Numbered from the stretch's first letter, positions 27,601-35,809 are shown. The stretch is DNA of 64,000 nucleotides from Telluribacter sp035998675 (GCF_035998675.1 NZ_DASYHI010000020.1:434001-498000), one strand, 5' to 3'. Program-made: numbers and translations. Notes: generated from the letters alone by a model not told the origin.

Positions 27601-29584
27601 CGATGTACCTCTGAGCAGCGTGCAGGTAGTAGAGAACCTAAGCGAAACATTTGAGGGAGTGGATTCTTTCGTGGTGAACTCGTTTGGCATTACCCAACAG
27701 CCCTCCAGCACGGTACTTGCCACCGACCCAACCTACGACGGTACCAGCGCAAAGCCTACCCTGCTTACCGGGACCGGCAGTTTAATGGCTGGTGAATTTG
27801 CCCTGATGCAGGTCACCGTGACCCTGGCCCCCGGCAAATTGGGCGGTCCTTTCGAAAACTCAGCCATTGGTACCGCCATGAGTCCGGGTGGAACCTTTGT
27901 GATTGACTACTCGGAAGACGGTACCGAGGTAGACCCCAACGAAAATGGCCTGACTTCCGATGACAATACTCCCACCATAACTACCTTCTTCGAAAATCCA
28001 AAGATTGGTCTGGCTAAAAGTGTCGTGAGTGTGGAAGACCAGGAAAATGGAAAGAAAAAAGTTACCCTTCGATTTGTCCTGCAGAACCACGGTGATGTTG
28101 ACCTTTCGGACTTAACACTGCACGACGATATCGTTTCACAGTTTGGTACGGTTTCGCCAACTGAATTTACCGCCATTGAAGGTAGTCTGTTTGCCAACGA
28201 GGCCTGGGACGGTACTGCTGCTTCCAATATTCTGGTTGCTGGCCAAATGTCTGCCGTTGGGGCCGTAGACTCCGTGTTTGTCAGCTTCGTGGTGACGCCC
28301 GGTGCCACCACCGTACTGAATAACCGGGCCACCGCCGAGGGTAAAGGTCCCCTGGGAGGCGATACGACCGATACCTCCACCGATGGTACCGACCCGGACC
28401 CGAATGAGGACGAAGTACCCGACGAGGAAGTACCTACTCCGGTTTACTTCTTCGGTTCTTTTGTAGCCGCGACCTACGATAACCTCGGAACTCTCGTATT
28501 GGGTGACAGCATCAGTTATCCTATCCTGGCCAATGACACCCTCAACGGCGCCAGCCCTATTGACCCGGCCCTTGTAAACATTACCATTACCCAACAACCC
28601 ACTAAAGGTACCGTAACCATAAATGCTGCGACCAGTGAAATAACCTACGTAGCGGGCCTGACTGAGTTCGGTATGGATACGCTAATATATCAGGTTTGTG
28701 ATAAGTTGAATGAGTTGGTGTGCGATACGGCCCTGGTATTAGTGAACATGGAAGCCCCTTTGAGGTACCAGCCGCAGGTATACCTGCAGGGCGCCTTGTA
28801 CGGGATTACCTACCCCGATGGGCCGGCCAATACGACCGTTGACTCCCTCATGCGAGACGACCTTCGTGCCAAAGGCTTACTGCCGCTTGCCTCGCCCTAC
28901 GCCAGTTGGGGTGCTACTATGACGGCCGCAGCTCTTGACCCGGTGGTGTTGACTATAACCGGAAAAGACGCCATAGTTGACTGGGTTTTTGTTGAGCTTC
29001 GTAATGCTGCCGATCCGACCCAGGTAGTAAAGAGCCAGTCGGCCCTTCTTCAGCGCGACGGAGATATCGTTGAACTTGATGGGGAATCGCCCCTGGAAGT
29101 CATTGCTCCCACTGGCACGGCCTACTACATTACGGTGCGGCACCGCAACCACCTCGGGGTCATGACGGCCGCGGCCCTGCCGCTCACAAGTACTTCAACC
29201 CTAATTGATTTCCGGAAGCCTGCCACGGCCACGTACGTCAAAGTACCTTCCAATCCTATTCATCAGCCGCAGGTGGAGGTAGTTCAGGGCCGGGCGCTAT
29301 GGGCTGGCAATGCCCAGCACGACCACGAAATAGGCTACCAGGGCACCGCCAATGACGTGGTGCGAATCGGTAACCAAATTATGGGAGCCCCCGCCAACCA
29401 GCTACAACTCCCCTTCTACCGATTGACCGGCTACTACGACGCGGATATCAACCTGAATGGAGAGGTAATCTATCAGGGCCACCAGAACGATATTGAATTT
29501 ATTTACCAAAACATCATAAAAAATCACCCCGGCAATGTACTACTAGAAAACAACTTCATGATTCAGGAGCAACTCCCCCGCTAA
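21692..29584 (+). CDS. Giant modular adhesin-like secreted protein (2630 residues)
   Basis: Signal peptide ends near residue 49 (VLLVILFGFSRPLLAQ). Modules in order: an N-terminal beta-rich region; a DUF11-like domain (about 530-650); two cadherin/VCBS-like domains with NDxDxD motifs (about 656-850); an Ig-like domain; five SprB repeats (about 933-1306); six tandem ~157-residue repeats (about 1311-2259), each starting near GLAK and closing with an Asp-rich DGTxxDPxxDG stretch followed by TPVxF; another VCBS-like domain; and a C-terminal ~275-residue domain shared with the next gene, ending in two EF-hand/dockerin-like motifs. Asp-rich loops suggest calcium binding. Probably a surface adhesin or scaffold. 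Alternative starts at residues 3 and 10 exist. Confidence 0.85.
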   Translation: MKMLTVQNRMKKLLQTTYWLQPIPVYRKVAQAVVLLVILFGFSRPLLAQTVTKQLYLKSGNILNRTVPTGSTVTSTISLTKQTAVVTGSGTFQTSNSGSSTGSLSSSSTFAPTGSNRLLLVSIASTPGASNAVTGVTFGGTALTKLNQVVTGTDAKAELWYLINPSTTAALVTISWPAGQTLEAVVGVAMFDNVDVTAPFGTNVTGTGTTTPASVAAPSALGDIVVDVVGTRAKNNASSGGQTTIFNSSTNSIGALSSYKGATAGSTSMSWNISGGPSQAWAQIGVAVKGASTDASFTLSPALCSSFSIPSGQNIVVTAHATSSSPISTTSSFPFITALRYGTTTIATSNTATWTAGAGNTGIITATYTLAAPVTVPAGQAIVLELSNDYTSANVVVNYDASTTISKIDIPTTTYININSLDGYNAAYASGGSVVTQRTVGNTVYIRSVVSDPFGEYDINGLDLLISRSGGGSTTVAVPYVTSVGCTKIYEYAWTPTQAGTYTLQGTAKEGTEGTVTHVSSKSFTVVAPSLSVTKTITSPASGPYTINSTITYNIAIANTGATSITTLPLKDIYYNSCLQYVSASVTPTNVSGGTITWNNLGTLASGATQNITVTFKVIGNYDPARNIAQVDNATDNIGNTVSAVSSPLDITIEEPPVVNDDQACVQGAAAIHVLANDTDPDAAGFLSAHANSYTVTILSAPAAGKATVAVNPDNTIQFTPVGVAENETLTVVYRLTDNAGYTDDATVAVLYSTVNNAPVATNDLASTTSELPVVIPVLSNDSDADGTLQAPTIVAQPSFGTVIVNADGTITYTPSPGFTGVDEFTYQVCDNGCPSPAQCSVATVSVQVDFAVYVCTSGPSTLKVPAIQDAVSYTWGLPAGAVIVSGANTNEILVDWSAVVPGPYNVCVKSVNECGESAQQCVQVVVNTLQLSLVPANATCFGVSNGSINLSVTGGIGPYSYAWSNGASVEDPGGLAPGTYTVTVTDKYGCTTTGSTTITQPASALSISGAVTNENPHGASNGSISLTVSGSTPGYTYLWSNGSTTKDQSGLLGGTYTVVVTDAAGCSKEMIFTVDRVGGPLAISSLSKTDVLCFGGSTGKIELEVIGGTKPYTYSWTRSGTVVGTSQDLSGLIAGTYSVTVTDNAGATATGSISVGQPAGALTLTRTSVNSTCNGASNGTIDLTVTGGTAPYTYLWSNGSTTQDLSSLAAGTYSVTVTDANGCTATSSATITEPVALVVTGLVTNAVCSLPNQGAVNISVSGGTGPYTYAWTNGSTTEDLTGLTTGQYAVAITDAAGCKTVTTFTVENLCIGVAKTISSAPVNNRDGSYTLTYQIKVENKGSINLSGVQVVEDLTATFQGAAFAVNNVASGKFVVNPFFNGNSDKNLLGASQSLVVAESGIVEFTVTVTPGAVLGVYTNTATGQGQDTNGLSVTDNSQNGTSTDPDTDGNPTNNDVATPVTFTEAPLLGVAKALTSAPVNNGDGSYNLTFTFTLQNMGNVPLKNLQLTDNLTTTFGGAPVAVTNLAASSGLTVNADFNGTSIQNLLAGADELLVNEIKTVTLSLTVTPDGAGPYTNFATGTANGPGGTPTTDRSQDGTSPDPDKDGDPENDDEETPISFPENPGIGLAKQLVAAPVSNNDGTFTFTYRFTVENTGDVDLKNIQITDDLTATFGSSTFVVESILSENLAVNTAYTGTTNKNLLAGTDLLEVGEQGTLLLTIKATPGTNLGPYLNSATARGTSQFGTQVEDLSTDGIDVDPENDGPGDNDEPTPVSFTETPLLGVAKEVGSSTNNRDGSYAVSFTLRVRNMGNVPLTGVQITDDLAAAFSGATDYVVTGVSTSQNLTANGSYNGSTDLNLLAVPSSLAFNETGTVTLSVRVTPGSKLGVYTNSAFGSGVSPGGVTVTDVSEDGPEVDPDDDGNPGNNSTETPLTFTEAPQIGLAKRVTGTPLANGNNTYTLTYEIRAENTGDVPLSSVQVVENLSETFEGVDSFVVNSFGITQQPSSTVLATDPTYDGTSAKPTLLTGTGSLMAGEFALMQVTVTLAPGKLGGPFENSAIGTAMSPGGTFVIDYSEDGTEVDPNENGLTSDDNTPTITTFFENPKIGLAKSVVSVEDQENGKKKVTLRFVLQNHGDVDLSDLTLHDDIVSQFGTVSPTEFTAIEGSLFANEAWDGTAASNILVAGQMSAVGAVDSVFVSFVVTPGATTVLNNRATAEGKGPLGGDTTDTSTDGTDPDPNEDEVPDEEVPTPVYFFGSFVAATYDNLGTLVLGDSISYPILANDTLNGASPIDPALVNITITQQPTKGTVTINAATSEITYVAGLTEFGMDTLIYQVCDKLNELVCDTALVLVNMEAPLRYQPQVYLQGALYGITYPDGPANTTVDSLMRDDLRAKGLLPLASPYASWGATMTAAALDPVVLTITGKDAIVDWVFVELRNAADPTQVVKSQSALLQRDGDIVELDGESPLEVIAPTGTAYYITVRHRNHLGVMTAAALPLTSTSTLIDFRKPATATYVKVPSNPIHQPQVEVVQGRALWAGNAQHDHEIGYQGTANDVVRIGNQIMGAPANQLQLPFYRLTGYYDADINLNGEVIYQGHQNDIEFIYQNIIKNHPGNVLLENNFMIQEQLPR
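25625..28470 (+). repeat. Six tandem ~470-bp coding repeats
   Basis: Within the 2630-residue protein, the repeat units begin at about 25625, 26095, 26566, 27034, 27507 and 28001. Each encodes about 157 residues starting with a GxAK motif and ending with an Asp-rich DPDxDG-type loop. Units are clearly homologous but diverged, so they are an old duplication rather than a recent expansion. Confidence 0.8.
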
Positions 29585-29684
29585 CCGATGAAGGGGGAGA
29601 AGATCCAGTATCCCTGCTACGTCACACTAATCTCATTTTCCAAAACAAAAACTTTAAAAAGTACCGTAAGCCCACTAATAAATT

Positions 29685-32159
29685 ATGAACTATTGTATAC
29701 AAAACCTTCCTGTGAAATTAAATAGACTCCGCCATCGGCTATCCCTGGTAGCTTTTCTTTGCTTATTTTTTCTAACCAAAACAGCTTTCAGCCAGGTATC
29801 GGACAATACCGTCAAGTACCGGGTTTCCTACGATCCTCAAGAATCGCTGTATACCGTTTGGGCGGTACCTCAATACAATACGCCCAACGCCAACAACCCC
29901 GCTACCGAGGAATTTGGCTCCACGGCGCAGGTAACTTTGCGGGTACCCGTAGCCTTTGAAATCCTGACCATAACCGACAGCCTAGGCAGCTGGGATAAAA
30001 ATCCGACTAAATTGGGTGAGCAGGCTAACTTTGGTACGCCAGGTGCTTACCGATACTATGCCATAGGCAAAGCCCCCCAGGAAACCAACTACGGAACTTT
30101 CACCGCCGGTGATTCCGTAGCGCTGTTTTCCTTTACCGGAAACGCCTGTGCCGGTGCAGTAGAAATTATGCCGGTAGACGACCCTTTTGTAACGGCAGCC
30201 ATGACGGCCTACAATCTGCATGTCCAGAGCAGCTTTTATTCCCGCTCTGGCCAACCCGCCGGTGGTAACGTAGTTCCGCTCGAACAGTACATTGGAGTAG
30301 ACGGACCTCCTGCCTATTGCCCACCTATCGCTACGGATGACCTGGTATCGGGACTGGCTCCGGGCAGCAATGCCGTGGTGGCCATTCTTACCAATGATAA
30401 ATTGAGCGACAGCGCTGTTCCCCTGCCTAATCAGGTGACTGTGTCACTTTCGGTGGAGGTACCTTCATCGGGCCCGGTTCCGGGTACTTATTCCAGTACC
30501 GAGGTGGACGGTAAAATAGTGATGGTAGTAACGGGCCAGGGTACCTGGACATACGATCCTTCCACGGGTGATCTGACCTTTGATCCCGAAGACGGCTTCA
30601 CTGTTAACCCTACCCCCATTACCTACAAGCTAACCGAAACATTATCAGGCTTGTGGGATGAGGCAACCGTAACGGTGGAATACGAAAAAGTGCCGCCCGT
30701 TGCTGAGGACGATACCAATGCACCTGACCCGACAGTTCTGGCCCAACTCGCCAAACCCGGTGACCCCGTAGTACTTACTATACTTTCAAATGATGTACTG
30801 GCCGACTCTACCTCTGCCCTTCCTACGCTCGTCGATGTAGACCTGGATACTACTACTGTGGAGGTGCAACATGAACTGGTTGTGGCAAATGAAGGTACCT
30901 GGGCCTACAACCCCAGCACGGGCGAGTTGACCTTTACACCCGCTGAAAACTTTACCGGCGACCCAACGCCTATTGTGTATGAATTGATTGAAAATTACAC
31001 GACGGAGTCTGACTTTGCTACCGTAACGGTACTTTACAACGATCCGCCGGTGGCTGTGAACGACAAGTACGAAACCGACGAAGACACCGAACTGGAAGTT
31101 TCTATTCCAGGAATTCTTGCCAACGACACCGACCAGGATACTCCCGCCGAGCAACTGACCGTGGAAATAGTGGAGTCTACTTCAAATGGTACTGTCACTT
31201 TGAATCCGGATGGTTCATTTACCTACATGCCTAAGCTGGATTACACCGGGGCCGACAGCTTTACCTACAAAGTATACGACGGCGTGTCGTACAGTAATGT
31301 AGCCACCGTTTCCATTACCATCAAGCCGGTTAATGATACCCTCCGACTGGCGGCAAAGGTATACCTTCAGGGAGCGCTTTACGGAGTTACCGAAGGCGCG
31401 CTGATGCGGGATGATTTGCGGGTGAAAAACCTGCTGCCACTGGCTTCGCCGTATGCGGCCTGGAATCCAGCTCAGGGCCTGGGCGACGCGGCCGAAAGCG
31501 TACCATCCGTAGCAGTATTTGACGCGGCCGACGAGGGCAATGACATAGTGGATTGGGTGTTTGTAGAACTACGCAATGCCGACGACTCCACCGTAGTAGT
31601 AGTTAGCCGTTCGGCTCTGCTACAACGTGACGGTGATATTGTTGCCGTGGATGGTACCTCACCCGTTGAATTTGTCATGACCAAAGAAGCCAGCTACTAT
31701 GTGACCATTAAACACCGGAACCACCTGGCCGTGATGAGCGCAGAGGCCATAGCCTTTACCGCTACTCCTGCCACCGTAGATTTCCGCCAGGCCGGAACGC
31801 CTACCTTCGTGAAGGAAAAAAGCAATGCTATTCATCAGTCGCAGGTTGACGTACTGCAGGGCAAAGCCATGTGGGCGGGTAACAGCAACAGTGACGGCAA
31901 GGTAGGATTCCAGGGTACAGGTAACGACGTCGAAACCATTTCGACGCAGGTGATGGGTGCCCAGACTACCCCTGACCTGCAGTTCCCGAACTACGTGCTG
32001 AAAGGGTACCACACCGGCGACGTGAACATGAACGGGGAGGTGATCTTCCAGGGTACTTCCAATGATATTGAATTTATTTACCAGAATATCATTAAGAACC
32101 ACCCTGGCAACGTCCTGAAGGAGAACAACTTCATTCTTCAGGAGCAACTACCAAATTAG
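29685..32159 (+). CDS. Secreted protein with cohesin-like N-terminus and dockerin-like C-terminus
   Basis: 824 residues with signal peptide (RLSLVAFLCLFFLTKTAFSQ). Residues about 36-205 form a beta-rich domain shared with the next gene (VKYRVSYDPQ..., TVWAVPQYNTPN, GSTAQVTLRVP, FYSRSGQPAGGN); its layout recalls cohesin domains, though this is inference. Three VCBS/cadherin-like domains follow (about 210-550; NDPPVAVNDKYETDEDTE, DGSFTYMP). The last ~270 residues match the C-terminus of the preceding giant protein: VYLQGALYG, LMRDDLR, DWVFVELRN, SALLQRDGDIV, HRNHLAVMSA, then two EF-hand-like motifs, ending NNFILQEQLPN. It thus joins the N-module of one neighbour to the C-module of the other. 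Confidence 0.82.
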   Translation: MNYCIQNLPVKLNRLRHRLSLVAFLCLFFLTKTAFSQVSDNTVKYRVSYDPQESLYTVWAVPQYNTPNANNPATEEFGSTAQVTLRVPVAFEILTITDSLGSWDKNPTKLGEQANFGTPGAYRYYAIGKAPQETNYGTFTAGDSVALFSFTGNACAGAVEIMPVDDPFVTAAMTAYNLHVQSSFYSRSGQPAGGNVVPLEQYIGVDGPPAYCPPIATDDLVSGLAPGSNAVVAILTNDKLSDSAVPLPNQVTVSLSVEVPSSGPVPGTYSSTEVDGKIVMVVTGQGTWTYDPSTGDLTFDPEDGFTVNPTPITYKLTETLSGLWDEATVTVEYEKVPPVAEDDTNAPDPTVLAQLAKPGDPVVLTILSNDVLADSTSALPTLVDVDLDTTTVEVQHELVVANEGTWAYNPSTGELTFTPAENFTGDPTPIVYELIENYTTESDFATVTVLYNDPPVAVNDKYETDEDTELEVSIPGILANDTDQDTPAEQLTVEIVESTSNGTVTLNPDGSFTYMPKLDYTGADSFTYKVYDGVSYSNVATVSITIKPVNDTLRLAAKVYLQGALYGVTEGALMRDDLRVKNLLPLASPYAAWNPAQGLGDAAESVPSVAVFDAADEGNDIVDWVFVELRNADDSTVVVVSRSALLQRDGDIVAVDGTSPVEFVMTKEASYYVTIKHRNHLAVMSAEAIAFTATPATVDFRQAGTPTFVKEKSNAIHQSQVDVLQGKAMWAGNSNSDGKVGFQGTGNDVETISTQVMGAQTTPDLQFPNYVLKGYHTGDVNMNGEVIFQGTSNDIEFIYQNIIKNHPGNVLKENNFILQEQLPN

Positions 32160-32294
32160 TAAAACCGGTCAGCCGGGAGCGGATAAAATTTTCCACTTCC
32201 GGCTGACCAAATAAATAACCCATAAAAACAAATTGGCAAACCGATTCCCGCACTGGAAGAAAAGGCCCTGGTCCATTTTTTACTTATTTGCTAA

Positions 32295-33569
32295 ATGAAA
32301 AAATTCACCACACTAGTAGCTATTGCTGGTTTACTGATAATGGGAGCCTTAACCTCCTATGCCCAGCTATCCACCAACCAGGTGAAGTACCAGATCACCT
32401 TTGACCAATCTACCCAAACCTACACGGTATGGGTGGTACCTCAATACAATACCCCCAACCAGCACAACAGCAGCGCCGACGAAACGGGAAGTACGGCCCA
32501 GGTCACGCTGAAAATACCCACGGACTTTGTGATGAAAAACATGAAGGACGTGAATGGTGTCTGGACCAAAACCCAAACCAAACTCGGTGACCCGGTAACC
32601 CAACCGAACTTTGCCAGCCAAACCTACGACAAGGACTTCCGGTACTGTGCTATCGGAAAAGTACCCGGCGAAACCAACTACGGAGCCTTTACCTCGGGTA
32701 CTCCGGTGGCGTTGTTTACTTTCCAGAGCGCTGGTTGTACGGGTCCGGTTTCGGTATTGGAAAAAAATGATCCCTTCGTGGCCGCAGCCTACAACGCTTA
32801 TTCCCTCAACGTGGAGTGTAGCTTTTATTCCCGCTCGGGTCAGCAACCCGGAGGTAATGTACAGCCCCTCGAACAGTTTGTTCAAACGCTGGGAGCCGCC
32901 GCGGAATGTAAGGTACCAACCAAAATGATTGACCTGTCCTTAACCTCCCGACTTGACAACAAACTACCTGCCGTTGATGACGTGGTTACCATAACCGTAG
33001 TAGTAAAGAATAGTGGCCCCGACGATGCAACGGGGGTAGAAGTAAAACACAGCTGGCCTTCGGGACTGGAAATGATGAAGTCGTCGGCTAATCAGGGTAC
33101 TTATAACGGAGGTACCTGGACGGTAGGTTCCCTGGCCGTGGGTGACTCGGTCGCAATGACCTACACCGCCAGGGTAGTAGCCACGGGGGTACAGTACTAC
33201 ATAGCGGAAGTTTCCAAAGCCGACCAGGAAGACGTGAATTCGGTACCCGATAATGATATTCCTGAGGAAGATGACCAGGACATGGATTGTACGGGTGCGC
33301 CTATCCAGCTTTGTTCGGGACAGGCGGTGGAGCTGAGTATCCCGGCTTCCTATACCAATATTCAATGGTTCAAAAACGCAGTTCCTGTGCCGGGTGCCAA
33401 CGCCGCTACCCTTAAAGTAACCGAACCCGGTAGCTACACATTTACCGCCACCAACGTCAGTTGCTCCACCGGAGCCTGCTGCCCCATAGTGGTGGAAGAC
33501 GGCAACTGCTGCCCGGCCGAAGTATGCGTACCGGTAACTATTAAAAGAGTACGGACGGCCAAAAAATAG
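32295..33569 (+). CDS. Secreted protein: cohesin-like domain, DUF11, Cys-rich Ig-like tail
   Basis: 424 residues with signal peptide MKKFTTLVAIAGLLIMGAL...YAQ. Residues about 25-205 are homologous to the N-terminus of the previous gene product (TVWVVPQYNTPN, GSTAQVTLKIP, FYSRSGQQPGGN). A DUF11 domain follows (MIDLSLTSRLDN ... TYTARVVATG), then an Asp/Glu-rich linker and an Ig-like domain (IQWFKNAVPVPGANAATLKV) ending in a Cys-rich tail (CSTGACCPIVV, CCPAEVCVPVTIKR). It lacks the dockerin-like module. Last gene of the four-gene cluster, followed by a terminator. Confidence 0.82.
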   Translation: MKKFTTLVAIAGLLIMGALTSYAQLSTNQVKYQITFDQSTQTYTVWVVPQYNTPNQHNSSADETGSTAQVTLKIPTDFVMKNMKDVNGVWTKTQTKLGDPVTQPNFASQTYDKDFRYCAIGKVPGETNYGAFTSGTPVALFTFQSAGCTGPVSVLEKNDPFVAAAYNAYSLNVECSFYSRSGQQPGGNVQPLEQFVQTLGAAAECKVPTKMIDLSLTSRLDNKLPAVDDVVTITVVVKNSGPDDATGVEVKHSWPSGLEMMKSSANQGTYNGGTWTVGSLAVGDSVAMTYTARVVATGVQYYIAEVSKADQEDVNSVPDNDIPEEDDQDMDCTGAPIQLCSGQAVELSIPASYTNIQWFKNAVPVPGANAATLKVTEPGSYTFTATNVSCSTGACCPIVVEDGNCCPAEVCVPVTIKRVRTAKK

Positions 33570-33593
33570 GTACTTGTAGACAGGCTACCAATC

Positions 33594-33623
33594 AGAAGCC
33601 CTCCCCGGTGCGGGGAGGGCTTC
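33594..33623. terminator. Bidirectional terminator after the surface-protein cluster
   Basis: GAAGCCCTCCCCG-gtg-CGGGGAGGGCTTC, a perfect 13-bp stem followed by TTT, 25 bp after the 32295-33569 stop and just before the convergent exonuclease stop at 33629. Confidence 0.85.
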
Positions 33624-33628
33624 TTTGG

Positions 33629-34165
33629 TTAAAGGAGAGTAGGTTCGGTATCTTTCGGAATCAGACGCTGGTGGTCGTGGCGGAGGAGCATTTCAAAAAG
33701 CGTTACCGTGGCCTCCGCGTCGCCCGCGGCCCGGTGGCGATCCTTTACATTTATAGCAAGACTTTGGCATAGATTGCCCAGGCTATAGGACTTAAACCCG
33801 GGGAAAATACGTCGGCTAAGCCGAACGGTGCACAACTGATCGCGCTGGTAGTACTCATCCAGCCACAGAAATTCTTTTTTTATGAAATTGTAATCAAAAC
33901 TTACGTTATGGGCCACAAACCAGGCATCCTGGGTAAGGGAACGAACCGGGTCGGCGATTTCGGCAAAGGTAGGGGCATCCTTGACCATTTTGTCTTCGAT
34001 ACCCGTTAGTCTGGAAATAAAGGGAGGAATAAAGGTTTCCGGATTAACCAGGGATTGAAACGAATCAACTACCTGTTGACCATCGTGACGATAAATAGCT
34101 ACTTCAATAATACGCGTAGGGCCTTTTACTCCACCGGTCGTTTCAATATCCACTATGCAATACAT
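33629..34165 (-). CDS. DnaQ-like DEDDh 3'-5' exonuclease
   Basis: 178 residues. ExoI motif CIVDIETTGG at the N-terminus, ExoII HNVSFDYNFIKKEF in the middle and ExoIII DRHRAAGDAEATVTLF near the C-terminus give the DEDDh metal-binding set of the Pol III epsilon family. Bacteroidota often carry a longer version fused to a GIY-YIG nuclease domain; this one has the exonuclease only. Likely a repair or proofreading nuclease; whether it is the replicative epsilon cannot be said. Confidence 0.88.
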   Translation of the reverse strand: MYCIVDIETTGGVKGPTRIIEVAIYRHDGQQVVDSFQSLVNPETFIPPFISRLTGIEDKMVKDAPTFAEIADPVRSLTQDAWFVAHNVSFDYNFIKKEFLWLDEYYQRDQLCTVRLSRRIFPGFKSYSLGNLCQSLAINVKDRHRAAGDAEATVTLFEMLLRHDHQRLIPKDTEPTLL

Positions 34166-34344
34166 GTATCAGAAAAGGGTAAAACGGGGCAGCCCGACTC
34201 GGTTAAAACCGACAAATACTGCCATCATGATTAGTTTTCAACTTGAATAATACAAAGAAATAAAAAAATTCACGCACACGGTTATTACCGCCCGGGAATA
34301 TTCAGGAGTAGCAATAAAATTATCTGGAAAAATAAAGAGTGTGA

Positions 34345-34740
34345 TTAGGCAAAAAAGTAGTGGCACAGGGCGGGCAAAAGACATATAACCCAGAATAGCA
34401 TTAAGCCCAGTAAGGTAGCGATCATAACATGGCCGGGGTACTCCCGGCGAAGGACATACGCTCCGTAGAGTTGGTTCCGGTTTTCAAACACGATATCGGT
34501 CAGTGAGGCATCCGAAGCAAGCCAGTGCTTTCTTTCAATTTGCAGGTGAGTAAGTACCAGCGGGTCGGCCTCCTGGACCAAATCCTGCAAAACAAGCTCG
34601 AATGGATCACCTTCCCAAAGCCGCTCCTCCGCCTCGCAGGCCAGGTGGTCCAGCAGTTCGGGTAAAAACGCCGATTCTGTACCACTTTTTTCCAAATGGC
34701 GACGAAGCTCGTTCAGGCGATTTTCATTGAGCGATTTCAT
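34345..34740 (-). CDS. Small membrane protein downstream of PadR
   Basis: 131 residues. The N-terminal ~75 residues are charged and helical (LRRHLEKSG, LDHLACEAEERL), then DIVFENRNQLYGAYVLRREYP, a motif that in Bacteroidota normally precedes the membrane helix of TonB-like proteins, and one membrane segment (about 107-127). There is no TonB C-terminal domain. It lies 53 bp downstream of a PadR regulator on the same strand and is probably part of that operon; function unknown. Confidence 0.6.
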   Translation of the reverse strand: MKSLNENRLNELRRHLEKSGTESAFLPELLDHLACEAEERLWEGDPFELVLQDLVQEADPLVLTHLQIERKHWLASDASLTDIVFENRNQLYGAYVLRREYPGHVMIATLLGLMLFWVICLLPALCHYFFA

Positions 34741-34793
34741 GGGTATATAGTAGTGTAGTGTGGAAATAGTTTATCATTTTTTGGGCCGCGCCG

Positions 34794-35144
34794 CTATTCA
34801 ACCGAAAGCCGGGCTGGTTTGAGTAATAATTTCATGGCTTCCATAAACTTTTCCAGTTCGTGGGTTTTGGTCTGGGCGGTTTCACTTCCCAGGGTCGTGA
34901 GGGTATAGTACTTGCGCAACCGGCCATCCACCGCTTCCGACTCGGTCAGCAGGTGTCCTTCCTGCTCAAGCTTGTGCAGCACCGGATACAGCGCACCAAA
35001 GGTCAGGGTTATATTCCCATCCGTGCGTTCTTTCACTTCCTGCGTTATTTCATAGCCGTACATCCGGCCCCGCTCCGCCAAAAGATTCAGGACAATGGTC
35101 TTTAAGGTACCCCGTACGTATTCGTTACTTCCGTTATTTTCCAT
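34794..35144 (-). CDS. PadR-family transcriptional regulator
   Basis: 116 residues from the ATG at 35144. Winged-helix PadR domain: VRGTLKTIVLNLLAERGRMYGYEITQ, LTFGALYPVLHKLEQEGHL, DGRLRKYYTLTTLG. The reading frame stays open far upstream, but that part has no family similarity and runs into the Lrp gene. Probably represses its own operon with the small membrane protein downstream; the ligand is unknown. Confidence 0.88.
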   Translation of the reverse strand: MENNGSNEYVRGTLKTIVLNLLAERGRMYGYEITQEVKERTDGNITLTFGALYPVLHKLEQEGHLLTESEAVDGRLRKYYTLTTLGSETAQTKTHELEKFMEAMKLLLKPARLSVE

Positions 35145-35229
35145 AATTGATTCACCAGTTACTACACAAATATATAAGATTCCGGCATATAAAAACCCAA
35201 AACCGAAAAAATTTATTCTCCCCAGCCCA

Positions 35230-35700
35230 TTACTCCTCCCCCAGCGGAATGGACCGATTGATACGTTCGTCCAGCGAAATGAAGGTTTCGGTACGCTGAA
35301 TGCCCTGTACCCGCTGAATTTTATCGTGCAGTACTTCGCGCAAGTGTTCGGTATCCCGACAGACAATTTTGGCAAATATGCTGTAAATACCCGTTGTGTA
35401 ATGAATATTGACCACTTCGGGAATCCGTTCGAGTTGCTCGGCCACCTCTTCGTACAGGGAGCTTTTATCCAGATAAATACCCAGAAAGGCGCTGATGTCC
35501 CAGCCGAGTTTGGCCGGGTCAATGATAAGTTGGGAGCCTTTTACAATTCCCATCTGCTCCATTTTTTTCATGCGTACATGCACGGTTCCGCCCGACACAA
35601 ATACTCTTTTTCCGATTTCGGTATACGGCAAACCCGCGTTTTCCATGAGTAAAGCCAGTATGCGCAAGTCGGTATTATCAATTTCTAAATTTTTGTTCAT
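35230..35700 (-). CDS. Lrp/AsnC-family transcriptional regulator
   Basis: 156 residues from the ATG at 35700: N-terminal HTH (NTDLRILALLMENAGLPYTEIGKRVFVSGGTVHVRMKKME) and C-terminal RAM ligand-binding domain (FLGIYLDKSS ... VNIHYTTGIYSIFAKI). Feast/famine-type regulator that senses amino acids or related metabolites. It is divergent from the tRNA-like RNA gene. Confidence 0.92.
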   Translation of the reverse strand: MNKNLEIDNTDLRILALLMENAGLPYTEIGKRVFVSGGTVHVRMKKMEQMGIVKGSQLIIDPAKLGWDISAFLGIYLDKSSLYEEVAEQLERIPEVVNIHYTTGIYSIFAKIVCRDTEHLREVLHDKIQRVQGIQRTETFISLDERINRSIPLGEE

Positions 35701-35809
35701 TTTTGCTCTCCATTTTGTGGATATTCTAATGTAACGGTACAAAAATTGAAAATTATCTAAATTTTAAGAAATTTTACTGCAATTATTTTAATTTTTCAGC
35801 TTTGTCCTA

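Noticed and set aside
23426..28597. Long antisense ORFs inside the giant adhesin gene
   Set aside because: They are shadows caused by the repetitive Thr/Gly/Val codon use of the real gene; none has a recognisable domain.
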